Origin: Chaetorhynchus papuensis
Lineage: Eukaryota > Chordata > Aves > Passeriformes > Rhipiduridae
DNA: 64,000 nt
Reading direction: 5' to 3'
NCBI GenBank assembly: GCA_013396525.1
Contig: VWYX01001231.1
Location: 62,001-126,000, forward strand
In this document: one piece after another, positions 1 to 10,446 of the stretch
How positions within the stretch are numbered: position 1 is the first letter of the stretch
Layout of the letters: every line of letters begins with the position of its first letter
Notes under the pieces: model-generated
The model's database searches: none
Told to the model about the DNA's origin: nothing
Seen by the model: the letters and a program-made list of their open reading frames with translations, nothing else
Program-made: the position numbers and the translations under genes

Positions 1-720
1 AATTTGGCTGGAGACGTGTCACTGGAAATTACAATTTTTGCGGGAAAAAGACCCCAACAAAACTATGATCAATCATTTGTTCAAATTTTCATCAAAAGCA
101 AGCATTTTCCTTAAAGTAAATGTTGGTTACAGAGAAGCAGCTGTTTGTTTTGTTTTCTGTAACCAAAACCAGAAGGTTGCTCTTTAAAACGTTTCTGAAA
201 AGCAGCTGCTTTGGTCAGCAAAGCAAAAACAAAAGGAAACTGTCGCAACTACTAAAATAAATGTTTTCCTCAGAACTTCCAAGAACATAAAGGGAAGACA
301 TGACTCGATTGTAGTCCCCGGCTCTGCTGCAGATGCCGAGTGTTCACTGCCTGCGGCACCGCAGCCCCTTCCTGCTCCGGGGTGCTCAGTGGGACGGGAC
401 AGCGGCTCCCCAGGAGTAAAACCCTTCCCGTCCTTTCCAGGACCAGCCCCGCACCGGGACAGCACCTGGATAGTGCAGGAACCAGTCTGGAGGCGTTTCC
501 CAACCCAGCTCGCTGGCTCTGCTGCTGGGGCAGGAGGCACCCGGCCCTGGGGCGCAGCCGGGGGGGCTCCCGGGGAAGGGGCTCTGCCCTGGCCGCCGGG
601 AATCCCTTTGGAGCAGGGCTTGCCTCTGTCTGTCCAAGCGTCTCTCCAAGGCTGATGGAGTTGATCAGGTCTCTCTGAGAGATTTTTGTCTGTGGCTTAC
701 TTGGAGCATTTCGGCCACTA

Positions 721-888
721 AGAAAAAGGAAAAGGAAAGGGCAAAAGGGAAAAGGAAAGGGCAAAAGGGAAAGAGAAAGAGGGAAGGGGAAGGGAGAAGG
801 GAAAAATTGGAAGGGAAAGGGAAAAACTGAGGGAAAAGGAAAAGGGAGAAGGGAAGAGACAGAAGAGGAGAGAAGAGAAGAGAGGAAT
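721..888 (+). repeat. Polypurine GA-rich tract
   Basis: Nearly pure A/G over about 165 bases, made of variants of GGAAAGGGCAAAAGGGAAAA and later AGAAGAGAAGAG. Such tracts can form triplex (H-DNA) structures. Confidence 0.9.
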
Positions 889-1724
889 CAAGATGTCTCA
901 GTGGTTCTTAGGTTATTTATTGATTTTTCAATTTGGACAAACAAAGTGTCATTCAAAACCCAAACTCTTCCTCCTTAATGCGCCTTCACTGAATCAAGTT
1001 CTACAGCACTCAATTAACACATAAATAATTAAAACATTTCCAATGAAGTGTTCTGTCCATAAGAAGACCTCAATGTGTGAAGTGCAGGGCATTAATTCAC
1101 ACCCAGTTTTCTTAATGGGCCTCGACCTTCGGCCTCGTGTCTAGCACAATGAAGTGGGAATTAATCCACCATATTTCATGGGCTGTCAACTCATCCCACC
1201 CCCATGGAGCACCGCCCCCAGAGGTCACCTGGATCTGTGGGGACAGCAGCTGGGGATGTGGTGTCAGCTTTGGAAAGGTTTGGGGACCACTGCATGGGGT
1301 GCCCCAAGGTTCCAACGGCACCAGGCTAAGCCTGGGACCACCTTCCCTGCACAGCCCTGGGCTTCACTAACTCACACCAGGGAACACAGCTCTGGGACCC
1401 CCTTGCAGGGGGAAGTTGCCACCAGCCTCCCATTGCTTAGACAGGAGCTTTCCTAATGCCTCAGCCAGGGATCCAGGCAGGGGATGCAGCCAGGCCAGCC
1501 CCGCCAGCCAGGGCTCCACACCCCCGAGGGCTGGGACAGCAGCAGTGACCCCTCTGCTGTCCACCCCGTGCCCTGGGTCCGTGGCCATCCTGGGAGGAGC
1601 AGAGCTCCTGATCCCTCTGTCCCTAAAATCCCCACCCTGGAGGTGCCGTGGTCCTCTCCAGGCAGCAGGTTCATTCAGCCTCGCCAGAGGGAGGGTTCAA
1701 AGGAAAAGATGCAAATTCTATTAC

Positions 1725-2090
1725 CCATCCCTCAAGGTTTGCTCCGTTAAAAATCAGATTTGGGCTTGGAACATGTCTGTGCTCCTGCACTTTGAGATGA
1801 GCTTTAATTAAGAGGTAAAATTATTAAAGCTGCAAGTTATTATAGCCTGAGGACCCTGGCCCAGTGATATGAAGCAGATGGTCCTGGGGCAAGCAAAAGC
1901 CCTTTAATAAAGAAGCGTTTGCAATTCATGAGCATTAATTATGTCCACTTCTCTCATTTTAAAATGTTCTGCTTGTCAGTCCTGGTATTGTGTGCAGAGC
2001 AAGCATGATGAATTAGGCAAACCCCTTCTGGTTCAAGACATATTCTTTGTGTGGCGAAAATTAAAAGTATTATCTCCCAGAAGATGGAGT
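1725..2090. other. AT-rich unique tract, possible conserved non-coding element
   Basis: A sharply AT-rich, CpG-poor, non-repetitive block inside GC-rich flanks, with TAAT and TTAAT cores (TTTAATTAAG near 1803, CATTAATTATG near 1932) of homeodomain type. This composition is typical of ancient vertebrate enhancers. Only comparison with other genomes could confirm it. Confidence 0.3.
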
Positions 2091-3128
2091 GATTAGAATA
2101 CTGAAGCACTTGGGGATCCCCACCCTTGCTCCCCACTGCCCCAGCTCCCCTGTTCAGGTTTGGGAGGGCACTGCTGGGATCTGGCCATCCCAGGAGGCAG
2201 CAGGGGAAGCATCACTCCAGCCCCGGGATGCTGACTGGGGGCACTGGGGTGCTGCAAACAGCTGCCTGATGCTACCAGACCGCGGGAAAGGGCTCAGGCA
2301 GCTCCTGGAGTGCATCAGATAACCCAGAGTCACCTGGGAGCGAGGGTCACCCACCCTGCCCGTGGTCTCCTGCACAGCTCGCTCCATGACACTCTTCACT
2401 TTCATACAGATTCATTGGCTCTTCCTTCTGCCCTGACTTAAACCCCGCCGTGGGACTGCTGGATTTTTCCAGGCATCAGCTCCTGCCTATGAATCCTTAC
2501 ATGGAATAAGCAAACCCAAACGCCCGGACTTGGCTTTATTCAGCCAGCCCAGGGGAGGAAGAGGAGGAAGATGCTCTGGGTGCTTGCTCAGGGCAGGGGT
2601 GACTCGGTCTCTGACTGCCCCAGAGCCCGGCTCGGCCTCCTGACACCTCTGTGTCCCATCGGGGGTCCCAGGGACCCGGCCAGCCCGGGATGCTCAGCTC
2701 CGCTGCCAGGCACTCTCAGCACCGAGCTCCCGGGCCCGGCTGCCCGTGCTGCAGGGACCTACCGCCCTCTCCCGCACACTCCCGGCGATCGGGGATTCAT
2801 TCATTTCGTTTGCCTCACAGCTCCACGGGGGGTTATTTCTGCTTCACGATTTAATCTGGCCGTGATTTATTTATAGCCACCCTCATAGAACGTGCAGCCC
2901 CTCCCGCGGCCTGTGTGCACACGAGTGCTCGCAGGGACCGAAATCGCAGCCCCGAGGTGGCACTGCCAGGCTGCTCTGCGGCTGGGAATCGTCCTCCCCC
3001 GGACCAGGACGTTCAGTCAGGCAGCCCTCCAGTATTACCAGCGAATTTTATGCTTCTGTTCCATCCCTGCCCCGGCCGAGCCCGGAGCTCGGGGTCCCTC
3101 CCTGCCCGGGAAGTGCAGCTGGTGCCAA

Positions 3129-3219
3129 AGCCCTCGGACTGAGCTCGGAGCCCTCGGACTGAGCTCAAAGCCCTCGGACTGAGCTCGAAGCCCTCGGACT
3201 GAGCTCGGAGCCCTCGGAC
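3129..3219 (+). repeat. 20-bp minisatellite, 4.5 copies
   Basis: Unit AGCCCTCGGACTGAGCTCGG repeated with one or two changes; copies start at 3129, 3149, 3169, 3189 and 3209. It contains SacI-like GAGCTC cores. Confidence 0.95.
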
Positions 3220-3725
3220 ACCGCTGCTGCAGCATGAAGATGTCTCAGCACGGTGACAGCTGTCCCGAGGGGCCGGGGCTCGCTCTGACGCCGCTCGGGA
3301 AGAGGAGCGGTGACCCCGCTGTGGGTTAGCGAACCCCAGACGCTCTGGGTGCCTCAGGGGATCCGGGCAGGCCTCAGGGACAGGGGAGGGACGCAGAAAT
3401 CTTTTCTTGCATGGGTGTGGTGTGATTTGCTTATGCAAATGTCCCTTATCTGGCCTTGAGCCTGCCAGGCCACCAGGTGCTGCCTTCCCACAGGGACACA
3501 GGGCCAAAGGAGCCTCAAATCCCCCTCACACCCCCAAAATCCCCACCTGGACCTCTCCTGGCCAAATAAACACCAGCACAGCTCATGCCAGGGGCAGCTG
3601 GGCCCTCGAGTGCTGGGTGGGGCACACAAAGGGCTGGGGGAGCCTCGGGGAAAGCCCCCCAAGGAGCTGCCACAGGGTACGGGCCCTGGAAAACCCCATC
3701 CTTTGGAACTGCCCTCCCTGCAGGG

Positions 3726-3893
3726 CTGTCACAGCCCTGGGACATGGGGACAGCCCACCCTGGATCTGTCACAGCCCTGGGACACGGGGACAGCCCACCC
3801 TGGATCTGTCACAGCCCTGGGACACTGGGAGAGCCCACCCTGCATCTGTCACAGCCCTGGGACACTGGGAGAGCCCACCCTGCATCTGTCACA
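3726..3893 (+). repeat. 40-bp minisatellite, 4.2 copies
   Basis: Period exactly 40, copies starting at 3726, 3766, 3806, 3846 and 3886. The unit begins CTGTCACAGCCCTGGGACA, then a GGGGACAGCCCACCCTGGAT-like half. Neighbouring copies share variants (GGGGACAG in the first two, GGGAGAG in the next two), which implies stepwise duplication. Confidence 0.95.
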
Positions 3894-5480
3894 GTGCCAG
3901 GCTCAGGAGCCTCCTGCTCCACCTGCTCCTGGGCTGAGATGGGTCAGGAGCAGCTCTCCACCTCCCCCAGCACGGCCGGGGCTCTGGGCAGTGCTGGGAT
4001 GCCCCTGGGCTCAGGGGGTCTCTCATTAAGGGGAATAAGAGAGAAGAAAAATCAGAATTAGATACCAAACACGAGGAAGGGGAGGTGGAAGGTAATTCAT
4101 TATTCCAGCCTTCCTCAGCCTATTAAACCCTCCCCATCCCCTTGGCATTGGGAATCCTGCCCTGCACAGGGCAGATGGGATCCCCCCAAGCCACCCCCAG
4201 GTGCTTCACGGTCAATTAGAGGCGAGTGGAGCAAGGGACAGGGGTTAAAGATTACGCCAAGGGCCAGGCCAGGGACACAGCGGGAGCTCCTCTGCTCATC
4301 TATATCATAGACACTAATTTGGTTTAATTTACTTCAAAGGCGTTCCTGGGGGCTGTGGCGCACGCGGGGTTGGGATCCATTTCTCTCAAAAGAGGTTTGA
4401 AAGGGGGCAGGGGCCTTTCTCTTGAAAGCAGCCCAGGGACAGAGCTTTGGGGTTTGATTTTCCTTTTTTTAATTTTTTTTTACAAGGGCTGTCTCCAAAG
4501 GCAGATAAGAGGGAGCCCTGGGAAATGAAAGCTGAAAAAGTGGATATGAAAGGAGACATGACCAACAAAGACTGTAATGAAGCAGTTAAAGGACTTTAAA
4601 ATAAAGCCTCTCCCCATCCAGTGCCTGCAGAGGAGCAATAAAACCATCCTGCAAAGTGCCAGCCAAAGATTCCCCCAGGAAAGCTCACCCTTGGGGAAAG
4701 CTAAACATGTTGAATTATCCCCCAGGAAGCAAATAAACCAGGGACAACGCGGAGCTTTTATCCTTTCATCAGCCTGGGGGAAGTGGCTTGTTAATGCTGG
4801 GAGCTCAGGGAGGATGAAGAGCCAGGGGACAGCCCTGGCTGAGGGATGAGGGCAGAGGTTGGACCCCAGAGCGCAGCCCTGACCTGCTCCCTCCTGCTCT
4901 GTGAGTGAGCCTGGGGCTCTGCTGGCTCCCTGAGCACCTTGGGGCAGCCACAGCTCCCTCTGCCCACGCCGGGCAGGGAAGCGGCAGCTCCTCCCTGCTG
5001 GGGGCAAGGCCAGACCCGCGGGGGTTGAGGGGCACACACGGCCCGGAGCTGCTCTGGTCCAGCCCCGGCACAGCAGGATCAGAGCCCTGCCCACTCCCGG
5101 GTGTCTTTGCAGCACCTGAGGCCCCCCTGGCCTCTGGACAGGGACACCAGCACTGTCACACCCCAGCAATGACGCGGCAGCCCCTGCCCACAGCCCCTGC
5201 CCAGTCCCACGAGGGGATGAGGGACCCGCGGCCAGGAAACGCTCCATAAATCACTGCTCAAAGAGCCCTGGGCAGGGAAGCATCAATAATCCTGTTAAAT
5301 AATTACAGGGAAAAGTTGACCAAGTGAGAATAGGAGGGCTGGGGGTCAGAGCCTGAGGGCAGAGACGGGAGGATGAGGGTGGGAGAGGGATGGGAGGGCT
5401 CAGGGATGGAGATGGGTGCAGAGGAAATGTTGCTGCATGCTGAAAGCAGCCTGAGACCACGCCAGCCATGTCCTGAAGGG

Positions 5481-5615
5481 ATCTTAATATGCCAAATACA
5501 TTAAAAATATACTAAATCCTATATTATATACTACTATAGTGTATCTATAAACACTCTATGTACTATACAATACTGTACTGCTATACTAAAATATACTAAA
5601 TATACTCAATATCCA
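5481..5615. repeat. AT-rich low-complexity patch (ATACTA-rich)
   Basis: Irregular repeats of TATACTAAAT, ATATTATATA and ACTATA in a GC-rich neighbourhood. Confidence 0.8.
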
Positions 5616-5879
5616 TTCATTCCTCATCCATATCCAAGCTCAAACCCATCCAGGAAATGCAGCCCTCACACCCCTGTGCTTGGGGGAGTCTGGCACCAGT
5701 TGTCTGCACCAGAGCCCTCCCTGGCTGAGTCCCTTGAGGGGCTGACAGCCTAAAGCCTCTGGCTGCTGGTCAGCCACTCTGGGCTGCTTAGGGAAACCTT
5801 CCCTTGAGTTAATGACCAAAGTCAGGCCACAATTAAATGATTAGCTGGTACTTGGAGGTGGCTGAAGCAGCTGGGCTGC

Positions 5880-6165
5880 CCAAGTGCCAGCACCGGCCTT
5901 GCCAGTGTGTGCAGGGGCCGCGCTGGGCACAGGGGCTGCCGGCAAAGGGCAGCAGTGGCCACTGCCCTGCAGCCCAGCCTGGCTCTGGAGCAGAGGCTCT
6001 CCAGCCCTCGGAGCATCTCCAGGGCCTCCTCTGGACTCTCTCCAGCAGCTCCACGTCCTTCCTGTGCTGGGCCTCAGGGCTGGGGCAGCCCTGCAGGTGG
6101 GGTCTCACCTGAGCGGGCAGAGGGAGCCCCTTCGCCCGGGCTGGGCTGCTCCTGCCTGCGCTGGG
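5880..6165 (-). mobile_element. CR1 LINE fragment (internal part)
   Basis: The minus strand reads the CR1 section just before the tail: a block complementary to CCAGCAGCTCCACGTCC followed by one complementary to GCAGCCCTGCAGGTGGGG. The 3' tail is absent, so this is an internal or truncated copy. Confidence 0.7.
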
Positions 6166-6181
6166 GCAGAGCCGGGTCCCG

Positions 6182-6241
6182 CCCATATCCCATATCCCAA
6201 ACCCCTATCCCATATCCCAACCCCCTATCCCATATCCCGTG
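6182..6241 (+). repeat. 21-bp minisatellite, about 3 copies
   Basis: Repeats of a unit like CCTATCCCATATCCCAAACC next to a CpG-rich stretch. Confidence 0.85.
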
Positions 6242-6404
6242 TCCCGGGTCCCTCGGGCAGGGCCGGCCGCTCCGCAGGTCTCGGGCCCCGCCGCTGTCCC
6301 GCCCGTCCCGGAGCGCTCCCGGTCCGCGGGCCGTGGCTGCCCCCGCCCGGCCGCCTCCGGAACCCGCCGGGCGCTGGAGCCGGCAGCTGCGCCCGGGCAC
6401 CCAC

Positions 6405-6760
6405 GGGTTTAATTCCCACCGTAATTTTTCAATTTACAAGGCAGTAAATGAAAGAGGAGATGAGATTTGCTCAGCACATTTTGCAGGAGTATTTACTGCT
6501 GAGAACGCTGCAAAAGCCATTTAAACAATTGCTTTTATGACACAACACACATTAAAGAAACTTCCCTAATATTTTTTTCACCCCTCTGCCATTTCGTGCC
6601 GTGCTGCTGCTCTTGTGTTCGGCTCGCTGCTTTATGGGCTGTTCGGATTTTAATTGGGCTGTAGCCCCAGGGAGCACTGAAATTTGGAGACTCATTTAGC
6701 TCTGAGTGCTCACAGCTGATCAGGCAGAAAGGCTGGGTCATGCTTTAATGCCTTCTGTCA
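6405..6760. other. AT-rich unique tract, possible conserved non-coding element
   Basis: Follows abruptly on a GC-rich stretch at 6240-6400. Contains TTTAATTCCC, GTAATTTTTCAATT, CATTTAAACAATTG and TTTTAATTGG, with no repeat signature and no coding potential. Judged from composition alone. Confidence 0.3.
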
Positions 6761-7239
6761 CTTTGGGCGCTGGAAGAGCCTTGTGGGAAGCAGGGCACCT
6801 GGGGTGGGGATGTGCCTCCAGTCTGGCTGCTGGTGGTCCCCACATTCCCTGTGGAGAGGGATCCCTGGGCTGGGGTTAGAGGATGGATACTGTGGCCACT
6901 GGAGGCAATGAGGGGCAGACAGGGCTGGGATGTTTAGGAAAGGCTTTTTGTCCTAGGAAGGGAGTGTCGGGGACTCTCCACACCTGGAGGTTTTCAAGGT
7001 TTGGTGAAACAAAGCCTGGCCCAGCCTGGAGCTGGTGACAGTCCCACCCAAGCAGGAGATGGGAATAGAGACCTCTGGTGCATCTTGTGGTTTCGCTATA
7101 AACTTTAACTCTTTAATGCTTTAATTGAGCCATTCCCAGTAAGTGATATCTGTGCAGGGGAGCCAGCTCTCCCTGCTGCTAAACACAGCCTGGGAGCTGC
7201 ATCCCATCTCCCACCACCTGACCACATGGGCAGCAGCCT

Positions 7240-7640
7240 GTGGGGCCAGGCTGAGAGAGCTGGGGGTGCTCACCTGGAGAAGGGAAGGCTCTGGGGAGAG
7301 CTTAGAGCCCCTTCCAAGGCCTAAAGAGGCTCCAAGAGAGCTGGAGAGGGACTGGGGACAAGGCACAGAGTGACAAGACAAGAGGGAATGGCTTCGAGTT
7401 GCAGAGGGTAGATTTAGATTGAATATCAGGGAGAACATTGTTCCTTTGAGGGTGGGCAGGCCCTGGCACAGGGTGCCCAGAGCAGCTGTGGCTGCCCCTG
7501 GATCCCGTCCAAGGCCAGGTTGGACGGCGCTTGGAGCAGCCTGGGATAGAGGAAAGTGTACCTGCAAAGGGGTGGAACGAGATGAGCTGCAAGGCCCGTC
7601 CAACCCAAACCTCTCTGGGATTCCAGAGCTCCGACAGGCG
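7240..7640 (+). mobile_element. CR1 LINE, 3' end
   Basis: Typical avian CR1 tail: CTGGAGAAGGGAAGGCTCTG, then GGCCCTGGCACAGGGTGCCC, then GCTGTGGCTGCCCCTGGATC and a final CCAACCCAAACC. The usual 5'-truncated form with no intact reverse transcriptase. Confidence 0.9.
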
Positions 7641-7814
7641 CTGTTCGCAGCCCGGGGCCGTCCATCCTCGCTGTCGCCTCCCGGACGTGTCCCCAAGCCG
7701 GGCAGGGCCCGGGGCGGCTCGGGGGTCCCGGTGCCGCCGCTCCGCCCGCAGCCACCGGAGGGCGCCCGCGCTCCGCGCTCGGCCGGGGCTGAGCCCGCGC
7801 GGCACCGCCGGAAA

Positions 7815-8082
7815 CGGGGGAATAAACGGGGAANNNNNNNNNNNNNNNNNNNNNNNNNNNNNNNNNNNNNNNNNNNNNNNNNNNNNNNNNNNNNNNNNNN
7901 NNNNNNNNNNNNNNNNNNNNNNNNNNNNNNNNNAACGGGGGAATGATGGGGGAATAACGAGAGTATAAACGGAGGAATAATGGGGAATAACGGGGCATAA
8001 ATGGGGGAATAACAGGGGAATAAATGGGGGTATAAACGGGGGAATAAACGGGGGAATAACAGGGGAATAACGAGGGAAAAGA
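7815..8082 (+). repeat. Short-period GGGGAATAAC minisatellite around the gap
   Basis: Units of 10-12 bp such as GGGGGAATAAC and GGGGGAATAAAC run up to the N block and continue for about 145 bp beyond it. The array is therefore longer than shown. Confidence 0.9.
7834..7933. other. Assembly gap (100 N)
   Basis: Exactly 100 unknown bases, a conventional placeholder length, with the same short tandem repeat on both sides. The true length is unknown. Confidence 0.99.
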
Positions 8083-8239
8083 GCAAAGGAGGAACCAAGG
8101 GGCCTGGTGCAGGGTGTCACCCAGCAGCTCCCATCCCCACCGAGCTGTGGGGAATGTTTGTGGCCACGGTGGAGAGCCAGGGAAACAGGGTTCGGCATCA
8201 GCCAACCCACCCCAGTCAGCCCGAACGAGAGAGTTCCAC

Positions 8240-8375
8240 AGGATTATAGAATATCCTGGGCTGAAAGGGACCCACAGGGGTCATCCAGTGCAGCTCCTGG
8301 CCCTGTGCCCCACCACCCTCTGGGGGAAGAATCTTTCCCTGGTATTCAGCCTAAATCTCCCCTGACACAGCCCCA
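8240..8375 (-). mobile_element. CR1 LINE tail fragment
   Basis: Starts like a reversed CR1 3' end (ATAGAATATCCTGGGCTGAAA), then TCATCCAGTGCAGCTCCTGG and CTCTGGGGGAAGAATCTTTC. An older CR1 subfamily than most copies here. Confidence 0.75.
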
Positions 8376-8743
8376 TGCCAGTTTGGGGGACAGGATGTAA
8401 ACTCTGCTGCAACTCAGTGGCTGTTCCCCTTCAGACCCTTTCCGAAAGGTTTTCAACCCTTCACCTTGTTTCCCCTTTGAAAAGTCCTTTTGCTGCACGC
8501 ACTTCCAGAGCTGCATCCTCAACAAAAAGCAACTCTGCAAGCCCGAGGTGTTGGCCTGACCGATGCCACTCACTCATTTGCTCTGTGAATGGCCAAAGAG
8601 CAGGGGCAAAACTGAAGCACTCAGCTTTTTTCTGCCTTCTGAGATGTTGATCCAGAGCGAGGAAGAATATCTTTAATTTCCCCACAGAAGGGAAAAACCC
8701 ACTTGTGATCTTACCTGCTCCTCAGAAGGGAAAGATTTGTGTC

Positions 8744-8835
8744 CCTTTGTCCCTGCCCATGGCAGGGGTGGGACTGAATGGGCTTTAAGGTTCCTTCCAA
8801 CACAGATCACTCTGTGAGTCCATGATCCCATGGGA
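8744..8835 (+). mobile_element. CR1 LINE tail fragment
   Basis: Only the last 90 bases of a CR1: CCCATGGCAGGGGTGGGACT, GGGCTTTAAGGTTCCTTCCA and a degraded end near a TCCATGATCCCATG. Confidence 0.75.
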
Positions 8836-9223
8836 AGGCTGTGCAGGCAGGCTGGTGGAGCACAGTCTGCCTCTAACCCCCCCAAAACCCCAAAACGCAG
8901 AAGCACCTGAGTTATTCTGATTTTTATTTCATTGCTTCTTAGTCCACACAGTCGGTATAAAATCAGAAAAGCAAAGCAAAAAAAAAAAAAAGAAAGTAGA
9001 ACCCCAAAAAACCCAAAATTATCCAAAAACAGCAACAGTGTCTGGAGTCCTCAGAGGCAGCCCGGGGTCTGTGCTGGTGCCTGTTCCATTCATGGCCAGA
9101 CTCGTTGCTGACAGACAGAGGACTCACATCTCGCTCCGGTGCCAGAGCCCCACGGGCCCCTGCCAGAGCTGCTTCTGTTCCTCTGCACCACGGAGGGGAA
9201 AAAGGGATCTTGGTTATAAATGC

Positions 9224-9229
9224 TTTATT
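9224..9229 (-). terminator. Probable PMP22 polyadenylation signal
   Basis: AATAAA on the minus strand, about 1.05 kb after the PMP22 stop codon. A second copy at 8923-8928 is an alternative. Cleavage would be expected 10-30 nt downstream, near 9200-9210. Confidence 0.55.
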
Positions 9230-9394
9230 AAAAATAATAGTAAGAGCAAATCTAAGTACAAAAGCAGTTATAGCTCATTTATATTACACAGAATTATTTC
9301 TCATTTCTAGCTTGGTTGTTTACCTCAAGGTCGTTAACTGAATTTCCAGTGACTAAGGTTAAATGGCTTAGCAGGATAAGGAATGGTAAATAGA

Positions 9395-9402
9395 TAGCAC
9401 CA
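9395..9402 (-). promoter_or_regulatory. miR-29 8-mer target site in PMP22 3'UTR
   Basis: The minus strand reads TGGTGCTA, a perfect 8-mer match to the miR-29 seed. Pairing continues for three more bases, since the + strand reads TAGCACCATTT, equal to the first 11 bases of miR-29b/c. Regulation of mammalian PMP22 by miR-29 is established. Its position about 880 nt after the stop is compatible with a working site. Confidence 0.65.
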
Positions 9403-10143
9403 TTTCATACATCTGGTATTGGGTTTCAGGGACAGGCTGGGTTGGCTTCTTTCTCGGGGCAGGTTAGCTCCACGGCAAGGACAGAGCACGCTCCAGGCTG
9501 GGAGCAGCAGTTCCCAGTGCTCGGCACAGCCCCGCAGCCCCAGCGAAGGAGGACGGCCCGGGCTGGATTGCAGCACGACCTAAGTGATTTAAAAGCCCAA
9601 ATTCCCAGCGGGTGTGGTGGCAAGGCAATGGGACTTAGGCACATAAGTCATTTAGGCACTTGGGGCAATCAAAGCCTTTGCTCCGAAATCCTTCAAACCT
9701 TTTGGAAGCATCTCCCGTCAGATCTGGACGTGCCCTTTGGATCACAGCATGTGGCAGGAGCAGGGCCCAGCCCTCCGGCTGCGGAACCAGGCGTGACTCT
9801 GATCCACAGCAGCCTAAAACCAGTCAGGGCTGGGGGTTCTGACAGGTCAACATGGGCTGGGACAGGGCAGGAGAGCTCAGCTCAGAGAGGATTTTGCATG
9901 AGAGAAAAATCACTGCGCTCTTGTTACACTGTTAGGAGTGAGAGTTCCTTAGGCACTTGCTTTAGGCTTTAAAACAGCGCATGGTCAACAAAAGCAAACA
10001 AGACTATGTACATATATGTAAAAAGTGTTATAAATAGGTTTTTTAAACCATAGATACTATATACATCTTCAATTAACAAGGAACCCTTTGAGTGTTTCCT
10101 CTGGGGGTCGGTTGGGTTTGGTTTGGATGGGAGGGTTTATTTC

Positions 10144-10190
10144 TTTTTTTTTTTTTTTTTTGGTTTTTTTGGTTTTTTGGTTAATTTTCT
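10144..10190 (+). repeat. T-rich run in the PMP22 3'UTR
   Basis: About 17 consecutive T, then TGG-interrupted T runs. In the PMP22 transcript this is an A-rich tract. Confidence 0.9.
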
Positions 10191-10279
10191 TTTCCGTTTT
10201 CTCGTCTATTCTCCCCCGCCTCTGTCTCCTCCGAGGACGTCAGGAGTGCCCCTCTCACGCCAGGCCACGTCCCGCGGCG

Positions 10280-10446
10280 TCACTCGCGCTTCCGTAGGAT
10301 GACGTAGATGATGCCGCTGGCCAGGGCCAGGGGGAAGGCCAGCCACGCCAGGATGTAGGCGAAGCCGTAGGAGGTGTTTTCCGAGGCTTGGTGCCAGTCC
10401 GTGTGCCTCACTGTGAAGATGGCAGCGCCACTCATCACACACAGCC
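10280..10446 (-). CDS. PMP22: PMP22 last coding exon (transcript exon 5)
   Basis: Encodes the rest of Gly106 to Glu160 and the TGA at 10280-10282: end of segment three, the second extracellular loop, segment four (AYILAWLAFPLAL) and the RKRE tail. The acceptor is CCCTGCAG. This exon has one codon more than the human one, restoring the total to 160. Confidence 0.97.

Larger units (their letters stand above)
1..9204. other. Gene-free 3' flank of PMP22
   Basis: No convincing coding exon was seen on either strand. It holds a polypurine tract, three small minisatellites, an AT-rich patch, a repeat-bounded scaffold gap, four CR1 pieces and two AT-rich tracts of conserved-element character. In human the 3' side of PMP22 is likewise a large gene-poor region. 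Open frames of 100-320 codons here lack codon structure or family motifs. Confidence 0.6.
9205..10279 (-). other. PMP22: PMP22 3' untranslated region (end estimated)
   Basis: Runs from the PMP22 stop codon to the first good AATAAA on the minus strand (9224-9229), about 1.05 kb, close to the length of the mammalian 3'UTR. It carries an A-rich tract (T-rich on the + strand at 10144-10190), an AU-rich element (UAUUUAUAA, 10028-10036) and a miR-29 target site. The sequence is less GC-rich than its surroundings and free of CR1, as expected of a constrained UTR. The end is inferred, and a second AATAAA at 8923-8928 could give a longer form. Confidence 0.7.

Noticed and set aside
4480..5247. 255-codon minus-strand frame
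   Set aside because: No recognisable domain, no splice or codon signature; stop codons are simply rare in this GC-rich stretch.
6900..7080. Sequence faintly resembling an old CR1 body (GGAGGTTTTCAAGGTTTGG)
   Set aside because: Similarity by eye is too weak and short to call separately from the clear CR1 copy starting at 7240.
7121..8210. Minus-strand frames of 259-325 codons
   Set aside because: They read through the N gap, a CR1 copy and a tandem repeat; the Pro-Phe-Ile runs are the translated repeat.
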